This document shows positions 1-6,934 of a stretch of DNA of 13,117 nt, piece after piece; position 1 is the stretch's first letter, and the number at the start of each line of letters is the position of its first letter. A program made the position numbers and the translations under genes. Location of the stretch: the NCBI GenBank assembly GCA_024691465.1, contig JAILNO010000084.1, forward strand, positions 1-13,117, written 5' to 3'. The notes below the pieces were generated by a model. That model saw only the letters and a list, made by a program, of their open reading frames with translations, had not been told where the DNA came from and made no database searches. Source of the DNA: Pseudobutyrivibrio sp. (GTDB lineage Bacteria; Bacillota_A; Clostridia; Lachnospirales; Lachnospiraceae).

Positions 1-77
1 GGTCACGTCTACAAGCCTTAGTAACTCTCCGTTCAACATATGTTTCACTTGAGAGTTCTAAGAGCTTGCTGACTACC
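1..77. other. Long imperfect inverted repeat / structured element at left edge
   Basis: Just beyond the stop of the FGGY kinase, an interrupted stem is visible. AACTCTC (23-29) pairs with GAGAGTT (51-57). After a one-base bulge TTAG (18-21) pairs with CTAA (58-61), then C17 with G62. After another one-base bulge CAAGC (12-16) pairs with GCTTG (64-68). Short outer pairings GTC/GAC (7-9 with 71-73) and GGT/ACC (1-3 with 75-77) continue it. The loop contains the 10-base palindrome AACATATGTT (35-44). It may be the 3' structure of the araB transcript, an operator, or the leader of the next minus-strand gene. A minus-strand ATG at 37-39 is open to the window edge (13 codons) but has no good ribosome binding site. 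Function unknown. Confidence 0.35.
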
Positions 78-102
78 AGCTCATTGAATAATTAAACTCA
101 GT

Positions 103-1698
103 TTATCGCCACGACTCCACTGCGCATGCCTCAGCCTTGAGCGCCTTCTTATAATCTACCATCCACTCATCGTAGCCCTTAACCATAGCTGGATCTGGAT
201 CCATAGTAGTAGATTCCTGACCTGCGAATACCTTATTATCAAGATAGTTCTGTAGATCCTGGCTCTTATCGTCGCGGATGCAGTAATTAGCAAGTACTGC
301 CATACCCCAAGCACCACCCTCGCCGGCTGTTGCCATAACTGTGATAGGTGCGTTGAGTGCTGCAGCAAGAACTGACTGTCCAACACCCTTTGTCTTGAAG
401 AATCCACCATGTCCTGTAATAGACTTAATAGGTACATTCTCTTCCTTAAGAAGGATATCATTACCAATCTTAAGAACTCCAAGAGCTCCATAGAGATTAG
501 AACGCATGAAATTAGCAAGTGAGAACTTAGCATCTGGCTGACGTACAACCATAGGTCTTCCCTCATTGACACCTACTACAGGCTCACCACCGAAGTAGTT
601 GAAGGAAACGACTCCACCGCAATTAGCATCCTCTGTAAGAGCCTTGCGGTAAAGTGTACCATAGAGATCATTCATAGAGATATCCATTCCAAAGGCATCT
701 GCGAACTCCTTGAAGATACCAACCCATGAATTAAGATCTGATGTACAGTTGTTGCAGTGTACCATAGCTACTGCCTCACCTGTTGGTGTGGTTACCATAT
801 CAATCTCCTCGTATGGCTTAGATAATGGCTTATCAAGAACAACCATAGAGAAAACTGATGTACCTGCAGAAACATTGCCCGTTCCAACTGAAACTGCATT
901 GGTAGCAACCATACCTGTGCCTGCATCACCCTCAGGTGGTGCAAGTGGGCAGCCTGCTTCAAGATCTCCTGTAGGATCGAGAAGCTTAGCACCCTCCTCA
1001 GTAAGGCAACCAGCATCATCACCAGCTACAAGTACCTGAGGAAGCAGATCCTCAACCTTAGATGTAACTCCGTGAGCGCTAGCAAGCTTGTTAAACTTAT
1101 CAAGCATAGTCTTATCGTACTGGCAAGTCTTAGAATCGATAGGGAACATACCTGATGCCTCACCCACTCCAGCTACCTTCTTGCCTGTCATTTTATAGTG
1201 TACATAGCAAGCAAGTGTCATGAAGTAAGCCACATCCTTGACGTGTGCTTCCTTACTTAAGATTGCCTGATAATAATGTGAAATACTCCATCTCTGAGGC
1301 ATGTTGAAGTTAAGTTCCTTAGAAAGCTCAGCTGCAGCCTCACCTGTGATAGTATTCCTCCAAGTTCTGAAAGGAACTAAGAGATTATCATCCTTATCGA
1401 ATGCAAGATAACCGTGCATCATAGCAGAGAATCCGATTGCACCGATCTTCTTAAGCTTAACATCATACTTGTTGTTAACATCCAGCTTAAGCTTAGCGTA
1501 GCAATCCTGAACACCTGCCCATACCTCCTCAAGAGGATATGTCCAGATACCATTATCTAGATGGTTCTCCCACTCATGGTCTCCCTGAGCAAGGACTTTG
1601 TTATCCTCGTCTACAAGAATAGCCTTGATTCTAGTAGAACCGAACTCAATACCGAGGGCAGTCTTCTGTCCCTCAGCAATTATCTCGTTAATATTCAT
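103..1698 (-). CDS. araB: FGGY-family carbohydrate kinase, probable L-ribulokinase
   Basis: ATP-dependent sugar kinase of the FGGY/ASKHA fold, 531 residues. It probably phosphorylates L-ribulose made by the isomerase upstream, in the cytoplasm. Visible motifs: N-terminal phosphate loop GIEFGSTRIKA (residues 16-26, with Glu where many FGGY kinases have Asp); putative catalytic Asp258 in PEGDAGTG; adenosine-binding segment SVGTGNVSAGTSVF (270-283); C-terminal GEGGAWGMA. Two in-frame ATGs exist, at 1704 and 1698. An AGGGGG Shine-Dalgarno (1707-1712) lies 2 bases from the first but 8 from the second, so I chose 1698. The gene follows the transaldolase by 25 bases and is the last visible gene of the araA unit. 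It differs from the E. coli AraB type; as I recall, similar proteins occur in Bacteroides ara loci. Xylulokinase is the main alternative, and the araA context favours ribulokinase. Confidence 0.8.
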   Translation of the reverse strand: MNINEIIAEGQKTALGIEFGSTRIKAILVDEDNKVLAQGDHEWENHLDNGIWTYPLEEVWAGVQDCYAKLKLDVNNKYDVKLKKIGAIGFSAMMHGYLAFDKDDNLLVPFRTWRNTITGEAAAELSKELNFNMPQRWSISHYYQAILSKEAHVKDVAYFMTLACYVHYKMTGKKVAGVGEASGMFPIDSKTCQYDKTMLDKFNKLASAHGVTSKVEDLLPQVLVAGDDAGCLTEEGAKLLDPTGDLEAGCPLAPPEGDAGTGMVATNAVSVGTGNVSAGTSVFSMVVLDKPLSKPYEEIDMVTTPTGEAVAMVHCNNCTSDLNSWVGIFKEFADAFGMDISMNDLYGTLYRKALTEDANCGGVVSFNYFGGEPVVGVNEGRPMVVRQPDAKFSLANFMRSNLYGALGVLKIGNDILLKEENVPIKSITGHGGFFKTKGVGQSVLAAALNAPITVMATAGEGGAWGMAVLANYCIRDDKSQDLQNYLDNKVFAGQESTTMDPDPAMVKGYDEWMVDYKKALKAEACAVESWR

Positions 1699-1723
1699 GT
1701 GCATTTCCCCCTAATGGTTATAT

Positions 1724-2380
1724 TTACTCACCGAAGACTGCAATGTAATCCTTCTGGAACTTAGCAATACCGGCATCTGTAAGAGGATGCTTAGACATAG
1801 CCTCGATTACAGAATATGGAACTGTTGCAATATCAGCACCAGCAAGAGCGCAATCATGTACGTGAATAGGATTACGGATAGAAGCAGCAATAATCTCTGT
1901 CTCATAACCGTAGATATCGAAGATATCTGCAATGTCTCTGATGAGCTCAATACCTGGCTGGTTGATATCATCAAGACGACCTAAGAATGGTGATACGTAT
2001 GTAGCACCTGCATTAGCAGCAAGAATAGCCTGATTAGCTGTAAAAATAAGTGTAACGTTAGTCTTGATTCCTTCTGCAGAAAGGACCTTTACCGCCTTAA
2101 GTCCTTCAAGTGTCATAGGAATCTTAACGATCATATTAGGATGAAGAGCTGCAATCTCACGGCCTTCCTTAATCATTCCTTCAGCATCAACTGTTGTTGC
2201 CTTAACCTCACCTGAGATAGGACCATCTACGATAGAAGCGATTTCCTTAAGGATCTCTTCCTGACTACGTCCACCTTCCTTAGCAATAAGGGATGGATTA
2301 GTAGTAACACCGCAGATTACTCCGAGCTCATTTGCTTTTCTAATGTCCTCAATTTTTCCAGTATCAACGAATAACTTCAT
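1724..2380 (-). CDS. Small transaldolase (TalC/FSA subfamily)
   Basis: 218-residue class I aldolase of the MipB/TalC/fructose-6-phosphate aldolase group. It is expected to shuttle dihydroxyacetone units between sugar phosphates in the pentose phosphate pathway. Complete length for the subfamily (about 215-220). Motifs: N-terminal [24 protein letters not shown] (23-36); Schiff-base Lys86 in [21 protein letters not shown] (125-138). The residue after Pro131 is Phe132. In E. coli fructose-6-phosphate aldolase that place is Tyr, whereas true transaldolases carry Phe, so transaldolase activity is more likely. GGAGAG at 2387-2392 is the ribosome binding site. The gene lies 132 bases after araA and 25 before the kinase. 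It probably links arabinose-derived pentose phosphate to glycolysis. Confidence 0.9.
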   Translation of the reverse strand: MKLFVDTGKIEDIRKANELGVICGVTTNPSLIAKEGGRSQEEILKEIASIVDGPISGEVKATTVDAEGMIKEGREIAALHPNMIVKIPMTLEGLKAVKVLSAEGIKTNVTLIFTANQAILAANAGATYVSPFLGRLDDINQPGIELIRDIADIFDIYGYETEIIAASIRNPIHVHDCALAGADIATVPYSVIEAMSKHPLTDAGIAKFQKDYIAVFGE

Positions 2381-2401
2381 TTTTATCTCTCCTTTTTTTG
2401 C

Positions 2402-2416
2402 GTTGGCTATGCCAAC
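2402..2416 (-). promoter_or_regulatory. Small GC-rich hairpin just upstream of the transaldolase ribosome binding site
   Basis: GTTGGC (2402-2407) and GCCAAC (2411-2416) form a perfect 6-base stem with a 3-base loop, about 9 bases upstream of the AGGAGAG ribosome binding site on the minus strand. No U-tract follows, so it is not a terminator. It may set an mRNA 5' end after processing or limit ribosome or RNase access. Confidence 0.45.
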
Positions 2417-2422
2417 AAACTA

Positions 2423-2455
2423 TTAGTTACCATATGGTTACCCCACCATAACTAA
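2423..2455 (-). repeat. Inverted repeat in the araA-transaldolase gap
   Basis: TTAGTTA (2423-2429) and TAACTAA (2449-2455) are perfect 7-base inverted arms. Inside, TATGGT (2433-2438) and ACCATA (2445-2450) form a second stem around a 6-base loop; the two stems share two bases (2449-2450). The self-complementary ACCATATGGT (2430-2439 region) lies within. This could be an intercistronic RNA hairpin or an operator. No terminator U-tract follows on the minus strand, so read-through from araA into the transaldolase is plausible. Confidence 0.4.
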
Positions 2456-2512
2456 AAGTTTAGTTCTTTTACGTCATTGCTTCAATCATTTTTATGACTT
2501 ACTGATGGCAAT

Positions 2513-4012
2513 TTATTTACCGTATACAAGGTTACCAAGTGCTAAATCACGCTTGAAGTCGCGGATCTTAGTATCCTTATCGATGTATACAGCCTCGATG
2601 CCCATAGCTGCTGCCCAATCACCCATCTGCTCAGCTGTAAGATCATAAGTAAATGCTGTGTGATGAGCACCGCCAGCAAGGAGCCATGCCTCTGTTCCTG
2701 TGTAGAAATCAGGCTGTGGTGTCCAGAAGTTGATAGCTGTAGGAAGCTTAGGAAGTGGCTTCTCAACCTTCTTGCAATCAACATCCTGAATGATAAGACG
2801 GAATCTATCACCTAAGTCGATGAGGGAAGTAGCAATACCCTTGCCTTCCTTAGACTGGAATACCAGACGAGCTGGATCCTCTCTGTCACCCATTGAAAGT
2901 GGCTGGCACTTAATCTGGATAGGACCCTCAGCGATAGTAGGGCAGATCTCAAGCATGTGAGCCTGGATGATTCCTTCCTTACCCTTTACAAGATTGTATG
3001 TGTAATCCTCAAGCATTGAAGTACCCTTAGCATCCTTCATGCCTGTAGTCATGATCTTCATGAGACGTACCATAGCAGCAACCTTCCAGTCACCCTCAGC
3101 ACCGAAGCCATAGCCCTTCTCCATAAGTCTCTGAATAGCAAGACCTGGGAGCTGCTTAAGTGAACCTAAATCGCCGAAGTGAGTAACGATTGCCTGGTAA
3201 TTCTTCTCCTCAAGGAATCTCTCGAAGCCGATCTCGATCTGTGCCTGTACAGCCACATGCTTCTTGAACTCCTCTGGGTCTCTACCCTCGAGGCAGATAT
3301 CATACTTATCATAGTACTCATCAACGAGTGCATTGACATCTGACTGAGAAACAGCATCTACTGACTTAGTAATTTCGTTAACTGGGTAAGCATCTACTTC
3401 CCAACCGAACTTAAGCTGAGCCTCTACCTTATCACCCTCAGTAACGGCTACGTTTCTCATATTGTCAGCTATACGCATAACGCGGATATGGCTAGACTCA
3501 ACTACACCTACTGCTGTGCGCATCCATGATCCAAGTGCCTCCTGAACCTCTGGATCCTGCCAGTATCCAACGATAGTCTTTCTCTCGATACCCATGCGAG
3601 AAAGGATATGAGCATACTCTCTATCACCGTGAGCTGCCTGATTCTCATTCATGAAATCCATATCCATTGTCTCGTAAGGAATCTCACGATTGTACTGTGT
3701 ATGTAAATGACAAAGTGGCTTTCTGTACTCCTGGTGTCCTAAGATCCATGACTTAGCAGGTGAGAATGTGTGCATCCATGTGATTACACCAGCACATGTA
3801 GGATCATTGTTAGCCTCGTTAAATGTACGTCTGATTACTTCGTTAGTAATCATGGTTGGCTTCCAAACTACTTCAAATGGAAGACGTCCTGACTTGTTTA
3901 AAGTCTCAACGATTTCCTTTGAATGTGCAGCTACATGCGATAAGCACTCATCACCATAGAGATCCTGTGAACCAGTACAGAACCAGAACTTGTAGTTAAG
4001 CTGTGTTTTCAT
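2513..4012 (-). CDS. araA: L-arabinose isomerase
   Basis: Converts L-arabinose to L-ribulose, the first intracellular step of arabinose catabolism; a Mn-dependent, oligomeric cytoplasmic enzyme. 499 residues, close to the 500 of E. coli AraA. Conserved segments: N-terminal FWFCTGSQDLYG (9-20); GVITWMHTFSPAKSWI (75-90); GFGAEGDWK with Glu306; SMLEDYTYN with Glu335; AHMLEICP with His352; GGAHHTAF with His450/451. These match the two Glu and two His metal/active-site residues of the family. The start at 4012 is fixed by a very strong AGGAGGAGGA (4021-4030) 8 bases upstream. It is the first gene of a unit continuing into transaldolase and kinase, with its own promoter and inverted-repeat operator candidate in the 162-base gap to the esterase gene. 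Confidence 0.98.
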   Translation of the reverse strand: MKTQLNYKFWFCTGSQDLYGDECLSHVAAHSKEIVETLNKSGRLPFEVVWKPTMITNEVIRRTFNEANNDPTCAGVITWMHTFSPAKSWILGHQEYRKPLCHLHTQYNREIPYETMDMDFMNENQAAHGDREYAHILSRMGIERKTIVGYWQDPEVQEALGSWMRTAVGVVESSHIRVMRIADNMRNVAVTEGDKVEAQLKFGWEVDAYPVNEITKSVDAVSQSDVNALVDEYYDKYDICLEGRDPEEFKKHVAVQAQIEIGFERFLEEKNYQAIVTHFGDLGSLKQLPGLAIQRLMEKGYGFGAEGDWKVAAMVRLMKIMTTGMKDAKGTSMLEDYTYNLVKGKEGIIQAHMLEICPTIAEGPIQIKCQPLSMGDREDPARLVFQSKEGKGIATSLIDLGDRFRLIIQDVDCKKVEKPLPKLPTAINFWTPQPDFYTGTEAWLLAGGAHHTAFTYDLTAEQMGDWAAAMGIEAVYIDKDTKIRDFKRDLALGNLVYGK

Positions 4013-4036
4013 AAAATAAATCCTCCTCCTATTTCC

Positions 4037-4050
4037 TCGACAAAAGTCGA
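4037..4050 (-). promoter_or_regulatory. Small hairpin upstream of the araA ribosome binding site
   Basis: TCGAC (4037-4041) and GTCGA (4046-4050) form a 5-base stem with a 4-base loop, 6 bases upstream of the AGGAGGAGGA on the minus strand. Its placement resembles the hairpin in front of the transaldolase. It may stabilise or process the leader. Confidence 0.35.
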
Positions 4051-4078
4051 AACACGGTTAAAAACTTTATAATAAAAG

Positions 4079-4114
4079 AATACAACTTGTACCCAAATAG
4101 GTACAAGTTGTATT
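4079..4114. promoter_or_regulatory. Perfect 15-base inverted repeat: candidate araA operator (AraR-like) or hairpin
   Basis: AATACAACTTGTACC (4079-4093) is repeated inverted at 4100-4114 with a 6-base spacer. The core half-sites TTGTAC/GTACAA resemble the Bacillus AraR box as I remember it, but here they are separated by 8 extra bases. The repeat starts inside the -10 element of the predicted araA promoter and covers the likely transcription start, a typical position for a repressor. The alternative is a terminator for the esterase transcript, since the minus strand continues with CTTTTATTAT. It could do both. Confidence 0.6.
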
Positions 4115-4142
4115 TATAAAAAGTAATTTCTTTAATTTTCAA
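4113..4142 (-). promoter_or_regulatory. Predicted promoter of araA-transaldolase-kinase unit
   Basis: On the minus strand, TTGAAA (4137-4142; 5 of 6 to TTGACA) is followed after 18 bases by TATAAA (4113-4118; 5 of 6 to TATAAT). The start would fall near 4106, inside the inverted repeat at 4079-4114, giving a leader of about 95 bases. Confidence 0.5.
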
Positions 4143-4174
4143 GGAATATAGCCTATATACAAGTCACATTTGCA

Positions 4175-5728
4175 CTAGACAACTTCCACGCAAAACGGTG
4201 CAATTGGTAAACCATGTTCGTTTTTGATATACAATGCGCCATAGTCCTCCCAGCCCATAGCAATACGCAGATCGTCGCTTTTATCTAGGTCTGTATTGAA
4301 TTCTAATACCACCTTGTTCTCTGAGATAGCCACCGAATCAGGTACCACTTTCTTCTTATTATGTAATGCGAATATGGTATTGTCATCGCTTTGCTTAGTA
4401 AGACTCTGAGCATTATTGAAAGTGAGTATAATCTGATGGCCACTGATGTACGCCTTATCTATACGAGGATTGTCAGTCTCCTCAGGCTGCAGGCTCTTGT
4501 ATACATGACTGAGGGCCAGTCCTGCAAGTCTCTTGCCTACCTCCATCTTCTCCTTTGGGTGGATATCATAGTAATTACCTATATCCATAATGGAGGTCAT
4601 GTATACGCCCTCCATAGCATCTGCCACTTGCTGTTGCTTCTCCCGCACCACTCTGTAGTCATCATTGGTGCATGCCAGCCACTCCTTGAATGGTGCCAAC
4701 TGTACAAGTAGGAATGGGAAATCATCATTCCACTCCTTCCTCCAGGACTTAATAAGGCCACTCAATAGCTCACCGTACATATCAGCCCTATCTCCCGAAT
4801 CAGACTCTCCCTGATACCAGAGAGCTCCTCTTATAGAATAAGGAATGATTGTAGATAACATAGTCTCGTACAATCCACTAGGCCTGTTCTCATTGTATGG
4901 TCCCATAGGAACCACCAGATCATCCTTAGTATCTGTGACAAACTTAAGCTGAGCCTTCCTATCCTGACCGTACAGAAATGGTTCGAACCTTTTATATCCA
5001 GCAGGATCATCGATGGCAGCCCATGCCTCAAGACTCTGCTTCTTGAGAGTCTCAGGATCCATACTTGCTACTGCTGCATCGTACTCTTCTATATATCTGT
5101 GAAGTGGCTGAGCTGATAGAACTGACTCTGGAACCCAGGCACTAGCAGTGGTGCCTCCCCAGTTGCAGCCTATGATTCCCACTGGAACCTTAAGCTTCGC
5201 CTGAATAGCTCTTGCGAAGCTGTAGCCAGGAGCGGAGAAATTCTCGTAACCTTTCTCCTTATCCTTAAGCCACTTGCCGTAGCCATCACGACCTGGACCA
5301 TTATGAGTCTCATGGCCTGCGAATGCCCTCTGGGGAACATTGTAGAAATGTATATCTGGGTTGGCAGTAAGCTTCTTGGTGCGCTCCCAATCCTTATCGT
5401 ACTTATTGAAGAATTCCATATTAGACTGACCGCATGCTATCCATACCTCGCCTATATGGACAGGGTTGATAACAATAGTCTGCTGACTGCTCTCATTGAC
5501 AATCACCAGCTTAGCGTCCCTGTATGCTGGCATAGATGCCAGGCTGACAGTATATGTATCATCCTTCTCCGCCGAGCAGTTGCGCTCATCCAATAGACCG
5601 CCATGCCTATCATACAGACTGACTCTCACCCTATCTCCACGCTCTGCCCTGCCAAAAACAACTATTGGCTTCTCTCTCTGAAAAACCATGCCCTTCTGAA
5701 AAATCTCAGCTGCAGAAAACCTAATCAT
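4175..5728 (-). CDS. Cytoplasmic SGNH carbohydrate esterase (sialate O-acetylesterase-like/SASA family)
   Basis: 517-residue hydrolase of the SASA (sialate O-acetylesterase-like) family, which includes acetyl xylan esterases. It most likely removes O-acetyl groups from imported hemicellulose oligosaccharides. Visible: N-terminal beta-rich region; nucleophile block EVWIACGQSNMEF with Ser102; NWGGTTASAW (189-198); WYQGESDS (304-311); catalytic pair DIHP with Asp388 and His390; a C-terminal beta-rich region. No signal peptide or transmembrane segment, so it acts inside the cell. The ATG overlaps the last 8 bases of the AraC-type regulator gene. Its Shine-Dalgarno AAGGGGGA (5733-5740) is inside that gene, suggesting translational coupling. 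In this locus acetylated (arabino)xylooligosaccharides are a likelier substrate than sialic acid. Confidence 0.85.
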   Translation of the reverse strand: MIRFSAAEIFQKGMVFQREKPIVVFGRAERGDRVRVSLYDRHGGLLDERNCSAEKDDTYTVSLASMPAYRDAKLVIVNESSQQTIVINPVHIGEVWIACGQSNMEFFNKYDKDWERTKKLTANPDIHFYNVPQRAFAGHETHNGPGRDGYGKWLKDKEKGYENFSAPGYSFARAIQAKLKVPVGIIGCNWGGTTASAWVPESVLSAQPLHRYIEEYDAAVASMDPETLKKQSLEAWAAIDDPAGYKRFEPFLYGQDRKAQLKFVTDTKDDLVVPMGPYNENRPSGLYETMLSTIIPYSIRGALWYQGESDSGDRADMYGELLSGLIKSWRKEWNDDFPFLLVQLAPFKEWLACTNDDYRVVREKQQQVADAMEGVYMTSIMDIGNYYDIHPKEKMEVGKRLAGLALSHVYKSLQPEETDNPRIDKAYISGHQIILTFNNAQSLTKQSDDNTIFALHNKKKVVPDSVAISENKVVLEFNTDLDKSDDLRIAMGWEDYGALYIKNEHGLPIAPFCVEVV

Positions 5729-6608
5729 CGTATCCCCCTTTTTGGCAATAGCCCCAATACATACTCTTGAATTCTGTAGGTGTGCATCCCTTCTGTAGCT
5801 TAAACATCCTTATAAATGAAGAAATAGACATGAAGCCACAATTGAGAGCCACATCAGTAACGGAATTACCAGGCTCAATCAATAGCTCCTGAGCCTTGGC
5901 TATCCTCTTCTGGTTAACATACTTGTAAAAACTCATCCCTGTAAATTGCTTAAATAACCTCTCGAAGTAGAACTTACTAAAACCACTCATATCAGCCACA
6001 TTATCAAGCTTGAGATCCTCCGCACAATGCTCACTGATATAGTCGCATATCTCCATGAACTTAGTAGCATACTCACCCTTGGTTCCCATGGTGATCTCTG
6101 GCTGAGTAGTATTCCTATTGGAAAGATTCTTTCCTATTAGTACTAGCATCTCTAAGACCTTGCTATAGATACTGATTTCTGAGAAAGTATCTCCCTTCAT
6201 GTAATCATCTCTAATATCAAGCATCATCTCCTCGATATGGTCATGTATATTAGGAAACTCCTCAGGAGTGATAATTGTGTATGGGGATAAAACAGATATA
6301 AGTACCTCCACTTCCTTCATGAAACGAAGGTATGTGGTATTAGGTTGAAAGATGATTCTACGACCTGTTTCAGGGGCAACTATAGAGTGAACGCACCCTG
6401 GACAGATAATACAGATATCCTTCTCCCTAAGATTAACCTCACCATTGGCAAAGCGCATGAGGTATCCATTCTCCACAGGCATAATCATCTCGATGGCTGG
6501 ATGCCAATGCATAGGGTAATCTTCATATTGAATATTATCGTAGAGCTTTAAGTTGGTACTCTTCTTATAATTAACAGTTTCAAATATTCCATCTAATGTT
6601 TCAATCAT
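5721..6608 (-). CDS. AraC-family transcriptional regulator with cupin sensor domain
   Basis: 295-residue regulator. An N-terminal AraC-type cupin domain includes HWHPAIEMI (34-42) and the strand-rich segment around EKDICIICPGCVHSI. The C-terminal part from about residue 185 to 290 has two helix-turn-helix units: LKLDNVADMSGFSKFYFERLFKQFTGMSF and the second helix around SVTDVALNCGFMSISSFIRMFK. It ends with the family-typical GCTPTEFKSMY. It probably senses a sugar or oligosaccharide and activates the divergent importer operon. A weak AAGGAT ribosome binding site lies 7 bases before the ATG. It is co-transcribed with the overlapping esterase gene. Matching direct repeats upstream of it and of the importer genes are likely targets, which would include autoregulation. 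It is not E. coli AraC itself; the ligand is unknown. Confidence 0.9.
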   Translation of the reverse strand: MIETLDGIFETVNYKKSTNLKLYDNIQYEDYPMHWHPAIEMIMPVENGYLMRFANGEVNLREKDICIICPGCVHSIVAPETGRRIIFQPNTTYLRFMKEVEVLISVLSPYTIITPEEFPNIHDHIEEMMLDIRDDYMKGDTFSEISIYSKVLEMLVLIGKNLSNRNTTQPEITMGTKGEYATKFMEICDYISEHCAEDLKLDNVADMSGFSKFYFERLFKQFTGMSFYKYVNQKRIAKAQELLIEPGNSVTDVALNCGFMSISSFIRMFKLQKGCTPTEFKSMYWGYCQKGGYDD

Positions 6609-6699
6609 AATCTTATCCTTAAAAGCAACAATTAGAAAACTACTACATTGCTAATTTTTGCTCTTATTGTCTTAAAAATCAAGTAGTATTTTAGGTTTA

Positions 6700-6727
6700 A
6701 AGATGTCGTAAATACCACTTTTGTCAA
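6700..6727 (-). promoter_or_regulatory. Predicted promoter of the AraC-type regulator and esterase
   Basis: A perfect TTGACA (-35, 6722-6727 on the minus strand) is followed after 16 bases by CATCTT (6700-6705), a weak -10. The poor -10 and the adjoining direct repeat suggest an activator-dependent or autoregulated promoter. The leader would be about 85 bases. Confidence 0.4.
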
Positions 6728-6746
6728 TTTCGCACTATTTTCGTAC
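6727..6746 (-). promoter_or_regulatory. Tandem direct repeat: candidate AraC-type operator, regulator side
   Basis: On the minus strand GTACGAAAA-TA-GTGCGAAAT forms two similar 9-base half-sites spaced 11 bases apart, about one helical turn, ending on the first T of the TTGACA -35. This matches the usual AraC-family mode of two helix-turn-helix units on direct repeats next to -35. The same motif occurs at 6838-6857 in the opposite orientation. Confidence 0.55.
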
Positions 6747-6826
6747 ATCGTTTTAGGATAATCTAAACAAAACCCTGAAATAGCATGTTTCAAGCAACGC
6801 AAGAATTAATAATCAACAAACAATAA

Positions 6827-6855
6827 TTCAAAAGAATGTACGAAAACTGTATGAT
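6827..6855 (+). promoter_or_regulatory. Candidate promoter of the importer-GH43 operon
   Basis: TTCAAA (6827-6832) is followed after 17 bases by TATGAT (6850-6855). The second half of the direct repeat (6838-6857) overlaps this -10, which would fit repression. If instead the site activates, as on the regulator side, the promoter would lie just downstream, with a poor -35 near 6857-6862 and -10 GATAAA at 6879-6884. I cannot decide between the two. Confidence 0.35.
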
Positions 6856-6857
6856 AA
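6838..6857 (+). promoter_or_regulatory. Tandem direct repeat: candidate AraC-type operator, importer side
   Basis: GTACGAAAA-CT-GTATGATAA: the first half-site is identical to that in front of the regulator, the second agrees at 7 of 9 positions with the first, and the spacing is again 11 bases. The two operators face opposite ways, each reading toward the genes it would control. Confidence 0.55.
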
Positions 6858-6877
6858 ATTTAAGTTAACAAAGAAAA

Positions 6878-6912
6878 TGATAAAAGTTTCAGGGGGAATC
6901 AAACTTTTATCA
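6878..6912 (+). promoter_or_regulatory. Perfect 12-base inverted repeat in importer leader
   Basis: TGATAAAAGTTT (6878-6889) is exactly inverted as AAACTTTTATCA (6901-6912) around an 11-base loop that contains AGGGGGAA. It ends 10 bases before the AAGGAG ribosome binding site (6923-6928) of the binding-protein gene. In RNA it would present a Shine-Dalgarno-like G-run in the loop; in DNA it could be a dyad operator. With no U-tract after it, a terminator is unlikely. Confidence 0.5.
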
Positions 6913-6934
6913 AATCAAAGATAAGGAGAAAGGT

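Noticed and set aside
710..1039. Plus-strand 109-codon open frame across the kinase gene
   Set aside because: Low-complexity Pro/Ser/Ala-rich translation, a shadow of the conserved kinase frame, with no family likeness.
4175..5728. Sialic acid catabolism suggested by the sialate O-acetylesterase-like family name
   Set aside because: No nan genes (lyase, kinase, epimerase) are nearby; neighbours are arabinose and hemicellulose genes.
6609..6934. Search for a catabolite-responsive element (CcpA cre box) in the divergent gap
   Set aside because: No stretch close to the WTGNAANCGNWNNCW consensus was found by eye.
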